A stretch of 64,000 nt of DNA from Vibrio vulnificus NBRC 15645 = ATCC 27562 (GCF_002224265.1 NZ_CP012881.1:1302001-1366000), one strand, 5' to 3'. Shown: positions 7,892-17,848, counted from the first letter of the stretch. Translations and numbers: made by a program. Notes: generated from the sequence alone by a model not told the origin.

Positions 7892-8731
7892 TTACGCCAC
7901 GTCTTTTTGCTGCTCGGCTTTGCGTTTGTGTTTGCGATATTTGGGATGGGTAATTGGAATCGCAGACAACAGTTTTTTGGTGTAATCGTTTTGTGGATTG
8001 GCATAGATCTCTTTGGCGCAGCCCTCTTCCACAACTTTACCGAAGTACATCACTGCCACTTTGTCGGAGACATGTTTCACTACCGACAGATCGTGCGAAA
8101 TGAAAATGATCGCCAAGTTCATTTCTTGCTGTAACTGAAGTAACAGATTAAGAATTTGCGCTTGCACAGAGACATCTAACGCAGAAACGGACTCATCACA
8201 AATAAGCAATTTAGGCTTTAACGCAATCGCGCGCGCAATACCGATGCGTTGACGCTGGCCGCCGGAGAACTCATGTGGATAACGATTAACGGCTTCTGCG
8301 GGCAATCCCACTTTCACCAGTAACTCTTTCACCCAAGTTTTACGCTCCTCCGGAGTGCCAACCTTATGGATGATAAAAGGCTCTTCCAAAATCATACCTA
8401 TGGTATGACGCTGATTGAGCGACTCCATCGGATCTTGGAAAACAATTTGCATTTCTTTGCGCAGCGGGCGCATCTCTTTGGGAGAAAGCTTGGTGATATC
8501 GCGCCCTTCAAAGAAAATGTGCCCTTCCGTCGGTTCATACAGTTTAAGCAGCGTACGCCCTAAGGTGCTTTTGCCACAACCCGACTCGCCAACCAAACCT
8601 AAGGTTTCCCCTTGGTTGACCGATAAACTGACGCCATCCACCGCTTTGACGGTATAGCCTTTGCGAAACAAGCCTTTGCCAGAGACAAAATGCTGTTTGA
8701 GGTTTTCAATCCTTAATACTTCTTTACTCAT
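7892..8731 (-). CDS. Peptide ABC transporter ATP-binding protein, OppF type
   Basis: A 279-residue cytoplasmic ATPase, the last gene of a five-gene peptide importer operon. It has Walker A GESGCGKST, signature LSGGQRQRIGIARAI, Walker B LLICDESVSALD and the H-loop FISHDL. The C-terminus carries the Opp/Dpp-type extension. The start at 8731 (MSKEVLRIENLKQHF) has AAGGA upstream and lies 10 bases after the previous ATPase stop, so the two are co-translated. E. coli YejF fuses two such ATPases in one chain; here they are separate. Confidence 0.9.
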   Translation of the reverse strand: MSKEVLRIENLKQHFVSGKGLFRKGYTVKAVDGVSLSVNQGETLGLVGESGCGKSTLGRTLLKLYEPTEGHIFFEGRDITKLSPKEMRPLRKEMQIVFQDPMESLNQRHTIGMILEEPFIIHKVGTPEERKTWVKELLVKVGLPAEAVNRYPHEFSGGQRQRIGIARAIALKPKLLICDESVSALDVSVQAQILNLLLQLQQEMNLAIIFISHDLSVVKHVSDKVAVMYFGKVVEEGCAKEIYANPQNDYTKKLLSAIPITHPKYRKHKRKAEQQKDVA

Positions 8732-8741
8732 CCTGAATTCC

Positions 8742-9611
8742 TTAGCTCCTCTGACTGACTTCAAACATGCGACTATCCATCGGCTTAATGTCGATGAGCT
8801 GCTTAGGCTCACTGTCCAAGCTTGGCATTAAGCCCATCAACCGTTCAGTGTAGGGGTGCTTAGGATGATCAAACAGTTCAAAAATCTCTGCGTACTCAAC
8901 AATCCGACCACCGTACATGACCGCGACGTCGTCGCACACTTCCGCCACCACACCCAGATCATGCGTGATGAATATCATCGCCATACCGGTTTCTTGCTGT
9001 AACTCGTTCATCAGTTCCAAAATGGAGGCCTGAACGGTCACATCCAACGCAGTAGTTGGCTCATCACAGATCAAGATATCCGGTTTGCACGCCAGTGCCA
9101 TGGCGATCATCACGCGCTGACGCATCCCGCCAGATAGGTTGTGCGGGTACTCATTGAGGCGCTTCTCTGGCAGTGGAATTTTCACTTTTTTCAGCATCTC
9201 AAGGGCGTACTCGTTGCGAGCACGTTTATCCAAATCAGGGCGGTGTAACTCTAAGACTTCGTTAATCTGGCGACCAACGGTGTGAACTGGATTAAGCGCC
9301 GTCATTGGATCTTGAAAAATGATGGAGATTCGATCACCACGCATCGCGTACATCTGCTCAGCAGGCAGCGTCACCAAATCGGTGCCGCGATAGAGAATTT
9401 GTCCATTCACAATCTGACCATAAGGCTTGGGCAACAACCCCATGATCGACATGGAAGTGACACTTTTGCCACTGCCAGACTCACCAACCAGTCCCAAAGT
9501 GCGTCCTGCACGAACGTCAAAATTGACGCCGTGCAATACCTTGACTGGGCCATCATCGGTGGTGAAAGAGACCTCAAGATCTCTGACACTCAGAATCACA
9601 TCATCCTGCAT
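8742..9611 (-). CDS. Peptide ABC transporter ATP-binding protein, OppD type
   Basis: A 289-residue ATPase with Walker A GESGSGKSVTS, signature LSGGMRQRVMIAMAL, Walker B ILICDEPTTALD and H-loop FITHDLGVVAE. It ends with the oligopeptide-transporter C-terminal segment (HPYTERLMGLMPSL). The start at 9611 (MQDDVILSV) is preceded by AAGGAAG; the open frame extends 30 bases further into the intergenic gap. It pairs with the OppF-type subunit to power the two permeases encoded upstream. Confidence 0.9.
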   Translation of the reverse strand: MQDDVILSVRDLEVSFTTDDGPVKVLHGVNFDVRAGRTLGLVGESGSGKSVTSMSIMGLLPKPYGQIVNGQILYRGTDLVTLPAEQMYAMRGDRISIIFQDPMTALNPVHTVGRQINEVLELHRPDLDKRARNEYALEMLKKVKIPLPEKRLNEYPHNLSGGMRQRVMIAMALACKPDILICDEPTTALDVTVQASILELMNELQQETGMAMIFITHDLGVVAEVCDDVAVMYGGRIVEYAEIFELFDHPKHPYTERLMGLMPSLDSEPKQLIDIKPMDSRMFEVSQRS

Positions 9612-9637
9612 CGCGCTTCCTTCTTGTGGCCAACTTA

Positions 9638-11467
9638 TCATTTATAGGTGTCATCAATGACCGTCACAGGAGCAAATGCCTTCCCTGCTTTAATGGCTTT
9701 TTCGGTTTCTTTCTTCGCATCTTTATCGATCCAGAATGTCCCTAAACCAATCGCACCACCACTGGTAAATAAGACTTCCGATTTTTTGGTCATCGCCTTT
9801 TGTGGGTACTTCAACCAGCGCCAGTAACCCACACGGGTATACGGTACCATGTAGCCTGGAACAATCAGGTTCGCATCGCTAATAATTTGCTGAATTTGAT
9901 GGGAATAGCTGTACTTCTTCTCCAAATCAAATTCGTTTTTGTACGCCATGATTAACTTGTCCAGTTCAGGCGTGCTGAAATTGGTGTGGTTATTGGTTTG
10001 TGGGCGATTCGCATTGGCCGAATGGAAGTACTCCCAATAAGCTGGCACATCGGAAGTACCCATATCTAAGAACGCCAGTTCATGCTTTTTCTCGAGGATG
10101 AATTTAAACGCAGAGGAACCATCCACCAGTTTTAGTTCAAACTCCAATCCCGCTTTCTTCGCTTGCTCTTTCAAATACGCGATACGTGGCGTGTGGTGAG
10201 CATAACCATAGGTGATGGCGAAACTGAGACGCTGCCCTTTATCGTTAACCCGCACCCCATCGGCACCAATTTGGTTAAAGCCCGCCGCTTCAAAGTAACG
10301 AATGGCTAATTCCGGATCAAACTTAGGCGGCACTGGGTTAGGCAAGTCGTATTTACCATGGCCAGAACCGAGCGCGTGAGGCTTACGTGAGTAGTCACCA
10401 CGGGTGATCTTATCGATCATGCCATCGTAATCTGTAGCATGCATGATCCCTTTACGCACATTGAGATCATCCAGCAGAGGCGTGGCAACGTTCATCCACA
10501 GTCCACCCGCGCCTTGCGGGGTTTGGTTGTAGCCCCAGAACTTCTCGATGTAGCCTTTTTGGTACGGTTCTGTGTTGGATTTGTCGTGCCACAAATCGGG
10601 TAGAATTAGGCCAAAAGTATCCAAATCGCCTTTTTCGAAATGCTTCATCGCGATGTCGTTATCGCGGATCACCGTGATACGGATTTTCTCCACATTGTAA
10701 CGGTGTTGATAATACTTGTTGCTATACCCCCACCAATCTTGACCAACGTGTTTGAAGGTGACGCTTTTGCCCTTCTTAATGTCATCAAGGTAATAAGCGT
10801 TGGTGGTTGGCTCAGCTTTGAAGTTGTATTTGCGCACGAAGTTATCGTCGATGCCGTCGCCATTTTCATCTTTTGCTGGCTTGGCATAAAAGTGCGCAGG
10901 TCGCGGACGAAGCGCGCCTAAGGTATAGAGAAGATCTTCTTGGTTTTTCTCAACTTTGCTCACCGCCGCGAAGGTGTGCTGATCAATTTTCTGCACATCG
11001 TCAATCACATTGGTGTAGTACTCGTTATACCAAGGTGCTACCAAATCTTTTGAGCGGTAAAACTTGAGCATAAAAACGAAGTCATCGGCCGTCACGGGTT
11101 TGCCGTCCGACCATTTGGCATTGGGGTTTAATTTGAAATAAACCGTGCGGTTATCCCCAGCGAAGGCCCATTCATTGGCTAAGGCCGGGATCCACTCCAA
11201 CGTGTCTGGATGTTGGTCTACCAGCGCAGGGGTTTCATCGAGGAAAAACGAACGCAACCCTGAGTTAGAATCAGGCCCAACACTGCGTAAAGTTTGTGGA
11301 AAGCTTTGAATGAAAGTACGGAATGTCCCGCCAAATTTGGCATCTGAAGAAGCAAACAACGGCTCATCCCAGTTGGTCTGCCAGTTCACATCCGCAGGTA
11401 AAGTGGTGGCGTAAACACCAGCACTCATCAGCGATAACGCTGTGGTTAGTAACGTTTTTTTCATCAT
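9638..11467 (-). CDS. Periplasmic peptide-binding protein, family 5 (YejA-like)
   Basis: A 609-residue solute-binding protein with a signal peptide (MMKKTLLTTALSLMSAGVYA, cleavage near residue 20). It has the family 5 core (ALANEWAFAGDNRTVYFKL; WSDGKPVTADDFVFMLKFY). An acidic DENGDGIDDN segment could bind a metal. Its size and layout are closest to YejA, the binding component for microcin C-like peptides in E. coli, but the ligand cannot be read from sequence. Unusually it is third in the operon, between the permeases and ATPases. The start has GGGACATA upstream. Confidence 0.88.
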   Translation of the reverse strand: MMKKTLLTTALSLMSAGVYATTLPADVNWQTNWDEPLFASSDAKFGGTFRTFIQSFPQTLRSVGPDSNSGLRSFFLDETPALVDQHPDTLEWIPALANEWAFAGDNRTVYFKLNPNAKWSDGKPVTADDFVFMLKFYRSKDLVAPWYNEYYTNVIDDVQKIDQHTFAAVSKVEKNQEDLLYTLGALRPRPAHFYAKPAKDENGDGIDDNFVRKYNFKAEPTTNAYYLDDIKKGKSVTFKHVGQDWWGYSNKYYQHRYNVEKIRITVIRDNDIAMKHFEKGDLDTFGLILPDLWHDKSNTEPYQKGYIEKFWGYNQTPQGAGGLWMNVATPLLDDLNVRKGIMHATDYDGMIDKITRGDYSRKPHALGSGHGKYDLPNPVPPKFDPELAIRYFEAAGFNQIGADGVRVNDKGQRLSFAITYGYAHHTPRIAYLKEQAKKAGLEFELKLVDGSSAFKFILEKKHELAFLDMGTSDVPAYWEYFHSANANRPQTNNHTNFSTPELDKLIMAYKNEFDLEKKYSYSHQIQQIISDANLIVPGYMVPYTRVGYWRWLKYPQKAMTKKSEVLFTSGGAIGLGTFWIDKDAKKETEKAIKAGKAFAPVTVIDDTYK

Positions 11468-11505
11468 TATGTCCCTATATTATCCGTTCCAACAGTATTG
11501 ACCAT

Positions 11506-12549
11506 CTAAACGTAACGGGTGAATTTTTTCGGATCAAAGGCTGCACGAATGGCTTCACCAATAAAGGTCACCATCACCAACACAGCAACGATAGAGCTCA
11601 CCACTGAGGCCACAATCCAAGGCGAATCCAAGTTTGATTTCCCTTGCTGTAGCAGTTCACCCCAGCTTGGCGTTGGCGGCATCAATCCTAGTCCTAAGTA
11701 ATCCAACGCCGTTAATGCCGTAATATTGCCAGCGATGGTAAACGGCGCTAGCGTCACGATCATCACCATGGTATTTGGCAAGATATGCTGGAAGAGAATC
11801 CGCGAAGTTGAAGCACCAAGCGCTTTGGCCGCCAGTACATATTCGCGCGCTGACTCTTTATAGGTCATGGTGCGCATGTACCACGTCATGCCCATCCAAC
11901 CAAATAGCACGTTGATGCCAACAAAGAGCGCGAAAGTCGGTTGCACAATCGAGACCAAAATCATGATGACGTACAAAAACGGTACCATCGACCAGATCTC
12001 TATCAGTCGCTGGACAAACAGGTCAAATTTGCCGCCCCAATAGCCCATCGCACAGCCCACCGCAGTACCAATTGTATAAGAGATGGCCATCGTCAGCAGT
12101 GCGAACCCCATCGCGGTCCGAAAACCGTACACCAGTCGCGCGAGAATATCGCGACCAATCACATCGGTGCCGAGATAGTGTTTTGATTCTGCACTGGGCG
12201 CAGTCGGCGGAAAATCGCCCGAGAAGTCCTGCTCGTAGGGGTTCCACGGCACAATCGGCATGATCACGAAGTTGCCTGACTCATCCGCTGCAAACTGTTT
12301 TTGCAACTGGCGATAGTTGGCTTCACCCGCAGACTCTTGCCCAAACTCACTGCCACTTCTCACATCACTGATGACGGGAAAGTAATAATGGCCATCGTAT
12401 TTCACCATCAAAGCTTTGCTGTTGATCAGCAATTCAGCGAACAGCGATAACACCAACATTGCAGAAAGAAGAATGAAAGACCAATAGCCACGCTTGATCG
12501 CCTTGAAGCTTCTTATTTTCTTTTGAGTTAACGGACTCACTTTGATCAT
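11506..12549 (-). CDS. Peptide ABC transporter permease, OppC/YejE type
   Basis: A 347-residue inner-membrane permease. One N-terminal membrane helix (WSFILLSAMLVLSLFAELL) precedes a large periplasmic region and then five more helices. The EAA cytoplasmic loop (EYVLAAKALGASTSRILFQHILPN) contacts the ATPases. The start at 12549 (MIKVSPL) has GGAG 6 bases upstream and lies 1 base after the previous permease stop; an upstream ATG at 12561 would overlap that gene and lacks its own site. Confidence 0.9.
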   Translation of the reverse strand: MIKVSPLTQKKIRSFKAIKRGYWSFILLSAMLVLSLFAELLINSKALMVKYDGHYYFPVISDVRSGSEFGQESAGEANYRQLQKQFAADESGNFVIMPIVPWNPYEQDFSGDFPPTAPSAESKHYLGTDVIGRDILARLVYGFRTAMGFALLTMAISYTIGTAVGCAMGYWGGKFDLFVQRLIEIWSMVPFLYVIMILVSIVQPTFALFVGINVLFGWMGMTWYMRTMTYKESAREYVLAAKALGASTSRILFQHILPNTMVMIVTLAPFTIAGNITALTALDYLGLGLMPPTPSWGELLQQGKSNLDSPWIVASVVSSIVAVLVMVTFIGEAIRAAFDPKKFTRYV

Positions 12550-12550
12550 A

Positions 12551-13576
12551 TTAAGCTCCAAACTTCACACGAGGATCGACCAGCGCAACACAAACATCGG
12601 AAATGATATTTCCTAGCAGGAGAAGCACCGCATTAATTGCCACAATACCCATTACAACAGGATAATCACGCTCAATGATCGACTCATAGCCTAATAAACC
12701 TATGCCATCGATATTGAAAATAACCTCAATTAAGAACGCACCAGTCATAAAGAAGAGTAAGGAATTACCAAAATGGCTAGCAATAGGAATTAAACTATTT
12801 CGTAAAGCGTGTTTGCGTACTGCCGTTTTAAACGGCAAGCCTTTGGCGATTGCGGTACGAATATAATCCGATGACAAGTTCTCCATCAGGTTATTTTTCA
12901 TCGTCAACGTCAACGTGGCGAAATCACCAATCAAATAACAGATAAGCGGCAAGACCGCGTGCCACATGACGTCTTTCGCACGCTCAAAAAACGTCTCCAA
13001 ATCATCGAAATCATCGCCGACAAAGCCCCCCATCGGGAACCATTCTAGGTGGTAGGAAAAGAGTGTGATCAGCAGAACACCCACCACATAACCGGGCAGC
13101 GCATAGCCAACAAAAATTAAAATCGACGAGGCGGAATCAAAAACCGAACCATGCCGGAGCGCTTTGTAATAGCCCAGTGGAATAGAAATGAAGTAACTGA
13201 TAAAAAAGGTCATGCCACCGTAGAAGAGGGAAACCGGAAGACGCTCTGCGATCATGTCTCCCACTGGTTCGTAATAGCGAGTGGACTCGCCAAAATCCAA
13301 CCTAATCAGCTTGCTTAGCCAATCCAAATACGCCTGTGCAACAGGTTTATCCAAACCATAAAAGGCGTTGAGTTCCGCCATTTGCTCTTCAGAGAGTGCC
13401 GAGTTGCCCCCTGCGGTGGTCATCGCCGCAGCGCCGTCACCTTGTGCCTGCATTTTAGACAGCATGCGTTCAACTGGGCCACCAGGAACAAAACGGGTAA
13501 TAGCAAAGATAAGAATAGTAATTCCTAGGAAAGTAGGAATGACCAGCGCCAGTCGGCGCAGAAAATATGACAGCAT
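12551..13576 (-). CDS. Peptide ABC transporter permease, OppB/YejB type
   Basis: A 341-residue inner-membrane permease, first gene of the peptide importer operon. The N-terminal block YFLRRLALVIPTFLGIT and RFVPGGPVERML are family landmarks. The EAA loop is around DYIRTAIAKGLPFKTAVRKHALRNSLIP. ATG 13576 is favoured over TTG 13582 because GGAG lies 9 bases upstream of the ATG and only 3 from the TTG. Its promoter should lie in the AT-rich region shared with the divergent TonB-dependent receptor. Confidence 0.9.
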   Translation of the reverse strand: MLSYFLRRLALVIPTFLGITILIFAITRFVPGGPVERMLSKMQAQGDGAAAMTTAGGNSALSEEQMAELNAFYGLDKPVAQAYLDWLSKLIRLDFGESTRYYEPVGDMIAERLPVSLFYGGMTFFISYFISIPLGYYKALRHGSVFDSASSILIFVGYALPGYVVGVLLITLFSYHLEWFPMGGFVGDDFDDLETFFERAKDVMWHAVLPLICYLIGDFATLTLTMKNNLMENLSSDYIRTAIAKGLPFKTAVRKHALRNSLIPIASHFGNSLLFFMTGAFLIEVIFNIDGIGLLGYESIIERDYPVVMGIVAINAVLLLLGNIISDVCVALVDPRVKFGA

Positions 13577-13987
13577 ATACAACTACTCCATGTCGACTGC
13601 CTATAAATTAGAGTTTGTTAATTTAATAAATAATCAAATTCTAACTTATCTAGAGAATTAGGAACTTAATTGAAATAAGTCGGTCGAAATGTTCATCCTG
13701 AACAGCTTCAATCTCTGGAATTCAAGCTCAACGCCAGATATTAAGCGCCATATGTATCTTGAAATAACCAAAGCTTCAAGTATTTGTGATGAAAGCATGA
13801 CAAATTACCAACTACATCTAAATTCTATAAATAAATTTGTAAAAAAATATAAAAAACTGCTCGTTTTCCCATCACAGAATATCAAACTGTAATGAATGGG
13901 GCTTTTGCACTACATAAAAATGCAATATTGCACAATAAACAGTCAGCCATTCTAACAGTTAAAAAACGCAAAAACCATGATGAGCCC

Positions 13988-14010
13988 TTATGATACAAGG
14001 GGTATCATAA
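13988..14010. promoter_or_regulatory. Perfect GATAC dyad, candidate operator
   Basis: TTATGATAC (13988-13996) and GTATCATAA (14002-14010) form a perfect 9-bp inverted repeat around AAGGG. A further TTTGATACC half-site follows at 14011-14019. The spacing of about 14 bases between half-site centres suits a dimeric regulator. The regulator is unknown. Confidence 0.45.
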
Positions 14011-14198
14011 TTTGATACCATCAGACTCATCTTACCAGTTTGCACAAAAATGAAGCATAATACATCATTCAGTTTAAAGCTTCAGACAAATAAAATTACC
14101 CAACATATTTCACTACAATAGATCCACCCTCCAACACATACCATTAGATAATGCGCACAACACAAAATACGGTGTTTTATTGAAACATTTCACAATAA

Positions 14199-14214
14199 AG
14201 TGCACCAAATCACA
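14199..14214. promoter_or_regulatory. Candidate CRP site upstream of the TonB receptor operon
   Basis: AGTGC-N6-TCACA matches 8 of 10 informative positions of the CRP consensus TGTGA-N6-TCACA, with a perfect right half. It lies about 200 bases upstream of the receptor start. Confidence 0.35.
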
Positions 14215-14409
14215 GATAATCATGCTGCATATACAACTTAATTTAAAATTTTACATATTTTTTACATTTTATTAGCCGCGCATCCCACTGGTTTGACTTG
14301 CAAAATTCATCTCATGTATATCTGTCGCGAAACGTTAACGAAACATTAACGTCACATTTGGTCGTCGTTCAGACCAAACATAGGAATTAAGCAACACGGA
14401 GCAACACGG

Positions 14410-16998
14410 ATGTATAAAAACACAACAGCCTTATCCGTTGCGATCAGCCTTGCATTGGGTACAGCAGCCATGTCCCCGATAGCTTTCGCAGAAGAGCAGC
14501 AAGTCGAGCAACTACAAAAGATGAAAGTCACTGGTTCACGAATCTCAACTACTGAGATGGAAGGACCTTCTCCTGTCACCGTCATTACCAGCAAAGATAT
14601 TGCGGCGAAAGGATTTAACAGCGCACAAGATATTCTCAACAGCTTGACGCAAAACACGGGTGGTACACTCGCACAAACCAACTCATTCTCGTTCACTCCA
14701 GCAGCGCAGTCGGTTAACCTTCGCGGCCTAGGCGCTTCACGTACGTTGATTTTGATCGACGGTCGTCGTATGCCGCAGTACCCGCTGGCACAAAACGGCG
14801 TTTCAAACTTCCAAGACATTGGCCAAATCCCTGTATCAGCGATTGAGCGTGTGGAAGTGATGACTGACTCAGGTTCGGCCATCTACGGTTCTGATGCGAT
14901 CGGCGGTGTGGTTAACTTTATCCTCAAGAAAGATTTCGACGGCGTGTCTGTGAAAGCGCGTTATGGCGATGCGACTGAAGGTGGCTACGAAAACGGCCGT
15001 CTTGATATCGTTGCGGGTAAAGACATGGAAGATAAGCGTGTTTTGTTTGTTGCGCAGTTAGCGGGCAACGAAATGCTGCAACAAAGCGACAGAAGCTGGG
15101 CGGGTGACGATAACTCCGATCGCTCTGCCTTCGGTGCTTACTCTAGCTACGGTGCGAGCTTTGTTGAAAAAGGCACCGGCAACGTTCTAACACCTGCGGT
15201 CAATAACAAAACGTGTCAAGACGTTGTGGGTGAACATGGTATCGATCGCGCCGATGGCAAGTGTGGTTTTAACCGCTCAGCGTATCGCTCATTAAAACCG
15301 GAAAACAAACAAGTTGACCTACTACTTCGTGGTGAAATGGATCTTAATGATGATCTAACTGCGATGGCAGAAGCGCGTTTCGGTTACAAATCTACCTCTT
15401 CCATTTTCGAACCGAACCCATACGACATTGAAACGGACGCAACACACTTCCGTGGCGAAGGTAAATACACTCGTCGCTTGGTGGAATTTGGCCCACGTGA
15501 AAGCAACACGGAAGCGAACGCGTTCGGCTTAACCACAGGTTTAACGGGTTTACTGGCAAATACCTACGATTGGGAAGTGTACGCCAGTTATTCTGAGCAA
15601 AAAGTCGAGACCGACAACCCTGCGGTGTTAAACACACTCGATCAAGCGGTTCAAAACGGTGACATCGACCTACTCGATACGATCTCAGCTGCCGACGTTG
15701 CCAAATACAGCGGTCGCTCAACCAAAGAAGCGTACTCAAAACTCTACTCTATCAACGGATCACTTGCTGGCGATCTAGTGGAACTGCCTGCAGGTATGTC
15801 TGGTTTTGCGGTTTACGGTGAATGGAACCGTACCGATTACAACGAATCTATCGATGCGATCACCAAAGCAGGTGGATTCTCTGGTCTAGGCGGCACTTCT
15901 GGTGGTGGTGAGCGTGACCAAATCGGTTTAGGTGTGGAAGTGCTGATCCCAGTACTGGAAGACCTAGAAGTAACGCTAGCGGGTCGTTATGACCACTACT
16001 TTGATGATTCAGCGACTGGCGGTGCTTTTACACCGAAAGCGTCGATCGCTTACCGTCCTACCGATACCCTATTGCTACGCGGTAGCTACGGCCTTGGTTT
16101 CCGCGCACCAGACCTAAAACGTCTGTTTGGTGAAGAAACCAAAGCGTTTGGCTCAGGCTTCGATCCACAACTTTGTGCTTCTGTAGGCGGTACTGGCCCT
16201 AACGACACCATTCCTGAGTGTTCAACACAGTACTTTGATACGGTAAACGGTCCAAACGCCGAGCTTGAAGAAGAAACCAGCACCAACATCAACTTGGGTC
16301 TAGCGTGGGAACCTGTTGATGATCTTGGCTTAACGGTTGACTGGTACCACATCAAAATGGAAAACGTGGTGTCTGCCCCTTCTTACCAAGACGTTATCAA
16401 CGATCCGTCTAAGTACCCAGGTACCCAAGTGGTTCGTAACCCAGATGGCACCATCAAAACCGTTATTTATGGCCCAGTAAACCAAGCGTTTGAAACGCGC
16501 TCAGGTATCGACTTGTCATTGGGTTATGCGTACGACACGGCAAACATGGGTTCATTCTCAACCAAGTTCTCTATCACTAAGATCTTGATTGCAGAATCTC
16601 AAGAAAGCAGCAGTGAGCCAGTGATCGATGAACGTGACTTCCTACCGGAATACACAGCAACATTGAACCTAGGCTGGGCATACCAAGACGTGAACGTGAA
16701 CCTATTTGGTAAGTTCCGCGACGAGATGTGTACAAGTTACGCGAACGACTACTACTTCGAAGATTGTGACGCTGCGAAAAAAGCGGGTTACGAAACTAAG
16801 ATCTCAAGTATGACAACGTGGAACCTAACAACGTCTTACCAATTCAACGAAAGTGGTCGTGTCACTCTAGGCATCATCAACATGTTTGATAAAGAGCCAC
16901 CAAAAGATCCTCTAAACGATACTTCTCCGTTCTACGCGGACAGTTATGACGATCCAATTGGTCGCCAAGTGTATGTTGAGGCGTCTTACGACTTCTAA
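14410..16998 (+). CDS. TonB-dependent outer-membrane receptor
   Basis: An 862-residue protein with a signal peptide (cleavage after A27, AFA-EE). A TonB-box-like stretch (LQKMKVTGS) comes next. The plug domain follows (VTVITSKDIAAKGF; VNLRGLGASRTLILIDGRR; SGSAIYGSDAIGGVVNFIL). The beta barrel covers about residues 190-862 and ends in the outer-membrane signature YVEASYDF with terminal phenylalanine. The plug type is common in marine receptors for non-siderophore ligands, so iron uptake should not be assumed. It heads a cluster with its own TonB energizer and is divergent from the peptide ABC importer. The substrate is unknown. Confidence 0.92.
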   Translation: MYKNTTALSVAISLALGTAAMSPIAFAEEQQVEQLQKMKVTGSRISTTEMEGPSPVTVITSKDIAAKGFNSAQDILNSLTQNTGGTLAQTNSFSFTPAAQSVNLRGLGASRTLILIDGRRMPQYPLAQNGVSNFQDIGQIPVSAIERVEVMTDSGSAIYGSDAIGGVVNFILKKDFDGVSVKARYGDATEGGYENGRLDIVAGKDMEDKRVLFVAQLAGNEMLQQSDRSWAGDDNSDRSAFGAYSSYGASFVEKGTGNVLTPAVNNKTCQDVVGEHGIDRADGKCGFNRSAYRSLKPENKQVDLLLRGEMDLNDDLTAMAEARFGYKSTSSIFEPNPYDIETDATHFRGEGKYTRRLVEFGPRESNTEANAFGLTTGLTGLLANTYDWEVYASYSEQKVETDNPAVLNTLDQAVQNGDIDLLDTISAADVAKYSGRSTKEAYSKLYSINGSLAGDLVELPAGMSGFAVYGEWNRTDYNESIDAITKAGGFSGLGGTSGGGERDQIGLGVEVLIPVLEDLEVTLAGRYDHYFDDSATGGAFTPKASIAYRPTDTLLLRGSYGLGFRAPDLKRLFGEETKAFGSGFDPQLCASVGGTGPNDTIPECSTQYFDTVNGPNAELEEETSTNINLGLAWEPVDDLGLTVDWYHIKMENVVSAPSYQDVINDPSKYPGTQVVRNPDGTIKTVIYGPVNQAFETRSGIDLSLGYAYDTANMGSFSTKFSITKILIAESQESSSEPVIDERDFLPEYTATLNLGWAYQDVNVNLFGKFRDEMCTSYANDYYFEDCDAAKKAGYETKISSMTTWNLTTSYQFNESGRVTLGIINMFDKEPPKDPLNDTSPFYADSYDDPIGRQVYVEASYDF

Positions 16999-17081
16999 AT
17001 AGCCACGCTTTGTAAACCCTTTTGGCGCGGGAAATGCCTGCGCCCTTTTCGACTGACAAAAACACTGACAAGGATGCAACC

Positions 17082-17846
17082 ATGACGTTAAAGAAATTTG
17101 GCGTGAGTGCACTCACCGTAGCGATGCTGAGCCTAACAGGCAGCGCGTTAGCCGCAGACGCAGGAAGCGTGATTTCCACTCAGGCAGGCACGAATAAAGC
17201 CGCTCAAGCCTCTCAAAACAAAATCGATGGCTACGCGGATAGCACCGACACCATGCTCGCCGAATACAAGGCCATTATGCGCCAAGTAGACAGCATGAAA
17301 GTCTACAACGAGCAGATCAATCGCATGGTGCAATCGCAGCAAGGCGAACTGGATTCATTAGATCGCCAAATCGCGCAGATTGACCAAACCGCGATGGAAG
17401 TCGTACCACTGACTTTAAAAATGATTGATGCGCTCGACGAAATCGTCACGCTCGATCTGCCATTCCAAACCAAAGAACGCAACAAACGAATCAACGAACT
17501 ACGCGAGCTGATGGATCGCGCAGACGTCACCACCTCGGAAAAATTCCGCAAAGTGATGGAAGCGTACCAAATCGAAGAAGGCTTCTCTCGTTCTATCGAA
17601 TCTTACAAAGCCAGCTTAGATCGCAATGGTGAAGTGGTGACTTACGACTTCCTGCGCATCGGTCGTACCGCGTTGCTCTACCAATCTCCAGACGGCGTTG
17701 AAACCGGTATGTGGAACCAGCAAACCCGCCAATGGGAAGCGCTGCCTGAAAGCTACCGTATTGCCGTACAGCAAGGGATTCGTATCGCGAAGAAACAAGC
17801 GCCACCGGCTCTGATCAAATTGCCAGTGTTTGCTGGGGAGGAATAA
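17082..17846 (+). CDS. DUF3450 periplasmic TonB-system partner
   Basis: A 254-residue protein with a signal peptide (MTLKKFGVSALTVAMLSLTG to about residue 24). A long coiled coil spans about residues 50-110 (QVDSMKVYNEQINRMVQSQQ), then a conserved DUF3450 C-terminus with FLRIGRTALLYQSPDG. The family occurs next to TtpC in Vibrio TonB2-type operons. ATG 17082 has AAGGA upstream; the frame is open from 17022 without a site. TtpC starts 2 bases after the stop, indicating coupling. Its exact role is not known. Confidence 0.85.
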   Translation: MTLKKFGVSALTVAMLSLTGSALAADAGSVISTQAGTNKAAQASQNKIDGYADSTDTMLAEYKAIMRQVDSMKVYNEQINRMVQSQQGELDSLDRQIAQIDQTAMEVVPLTLKMIDALDEIVTLDLPFQTKERNKRINELRELMDRADVTTSEKFRKVMEAYQIEEGFSRSIESYKASLDRNGEVVTYDFLRIGRTALLYQSPDGVETGMWNQQTRQWEALPESYRIAVQQGIRIAKKQAPPALIKLPVFAGEE

Positions 17847-17848
17847 TC

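Larger units (their letters stand above)
13577..14409. promoter_or_regulatory. AT-rich divergent control region of the ABC importer and the TonB receptor
   Basis: An 833-bp gene-free region much richer in A and T than its flanks. It holds a GATAC dyad (13988-14010) with an extra half-site, a CRP-like site (14199-14214), and a direct AACGTTAACG/AACATTAACG repeat near 14331-14352. Such size and composition suit binding by Lrp or H-NS. The small frames inside show no protein-like features. Confidence 0.55.

Noticed and set aside
13689..13892. 67-codon frame in the divergent control region
   Set aside because: It lies in AT-rich DNA with no ribosome-binding site or protein-like composition.
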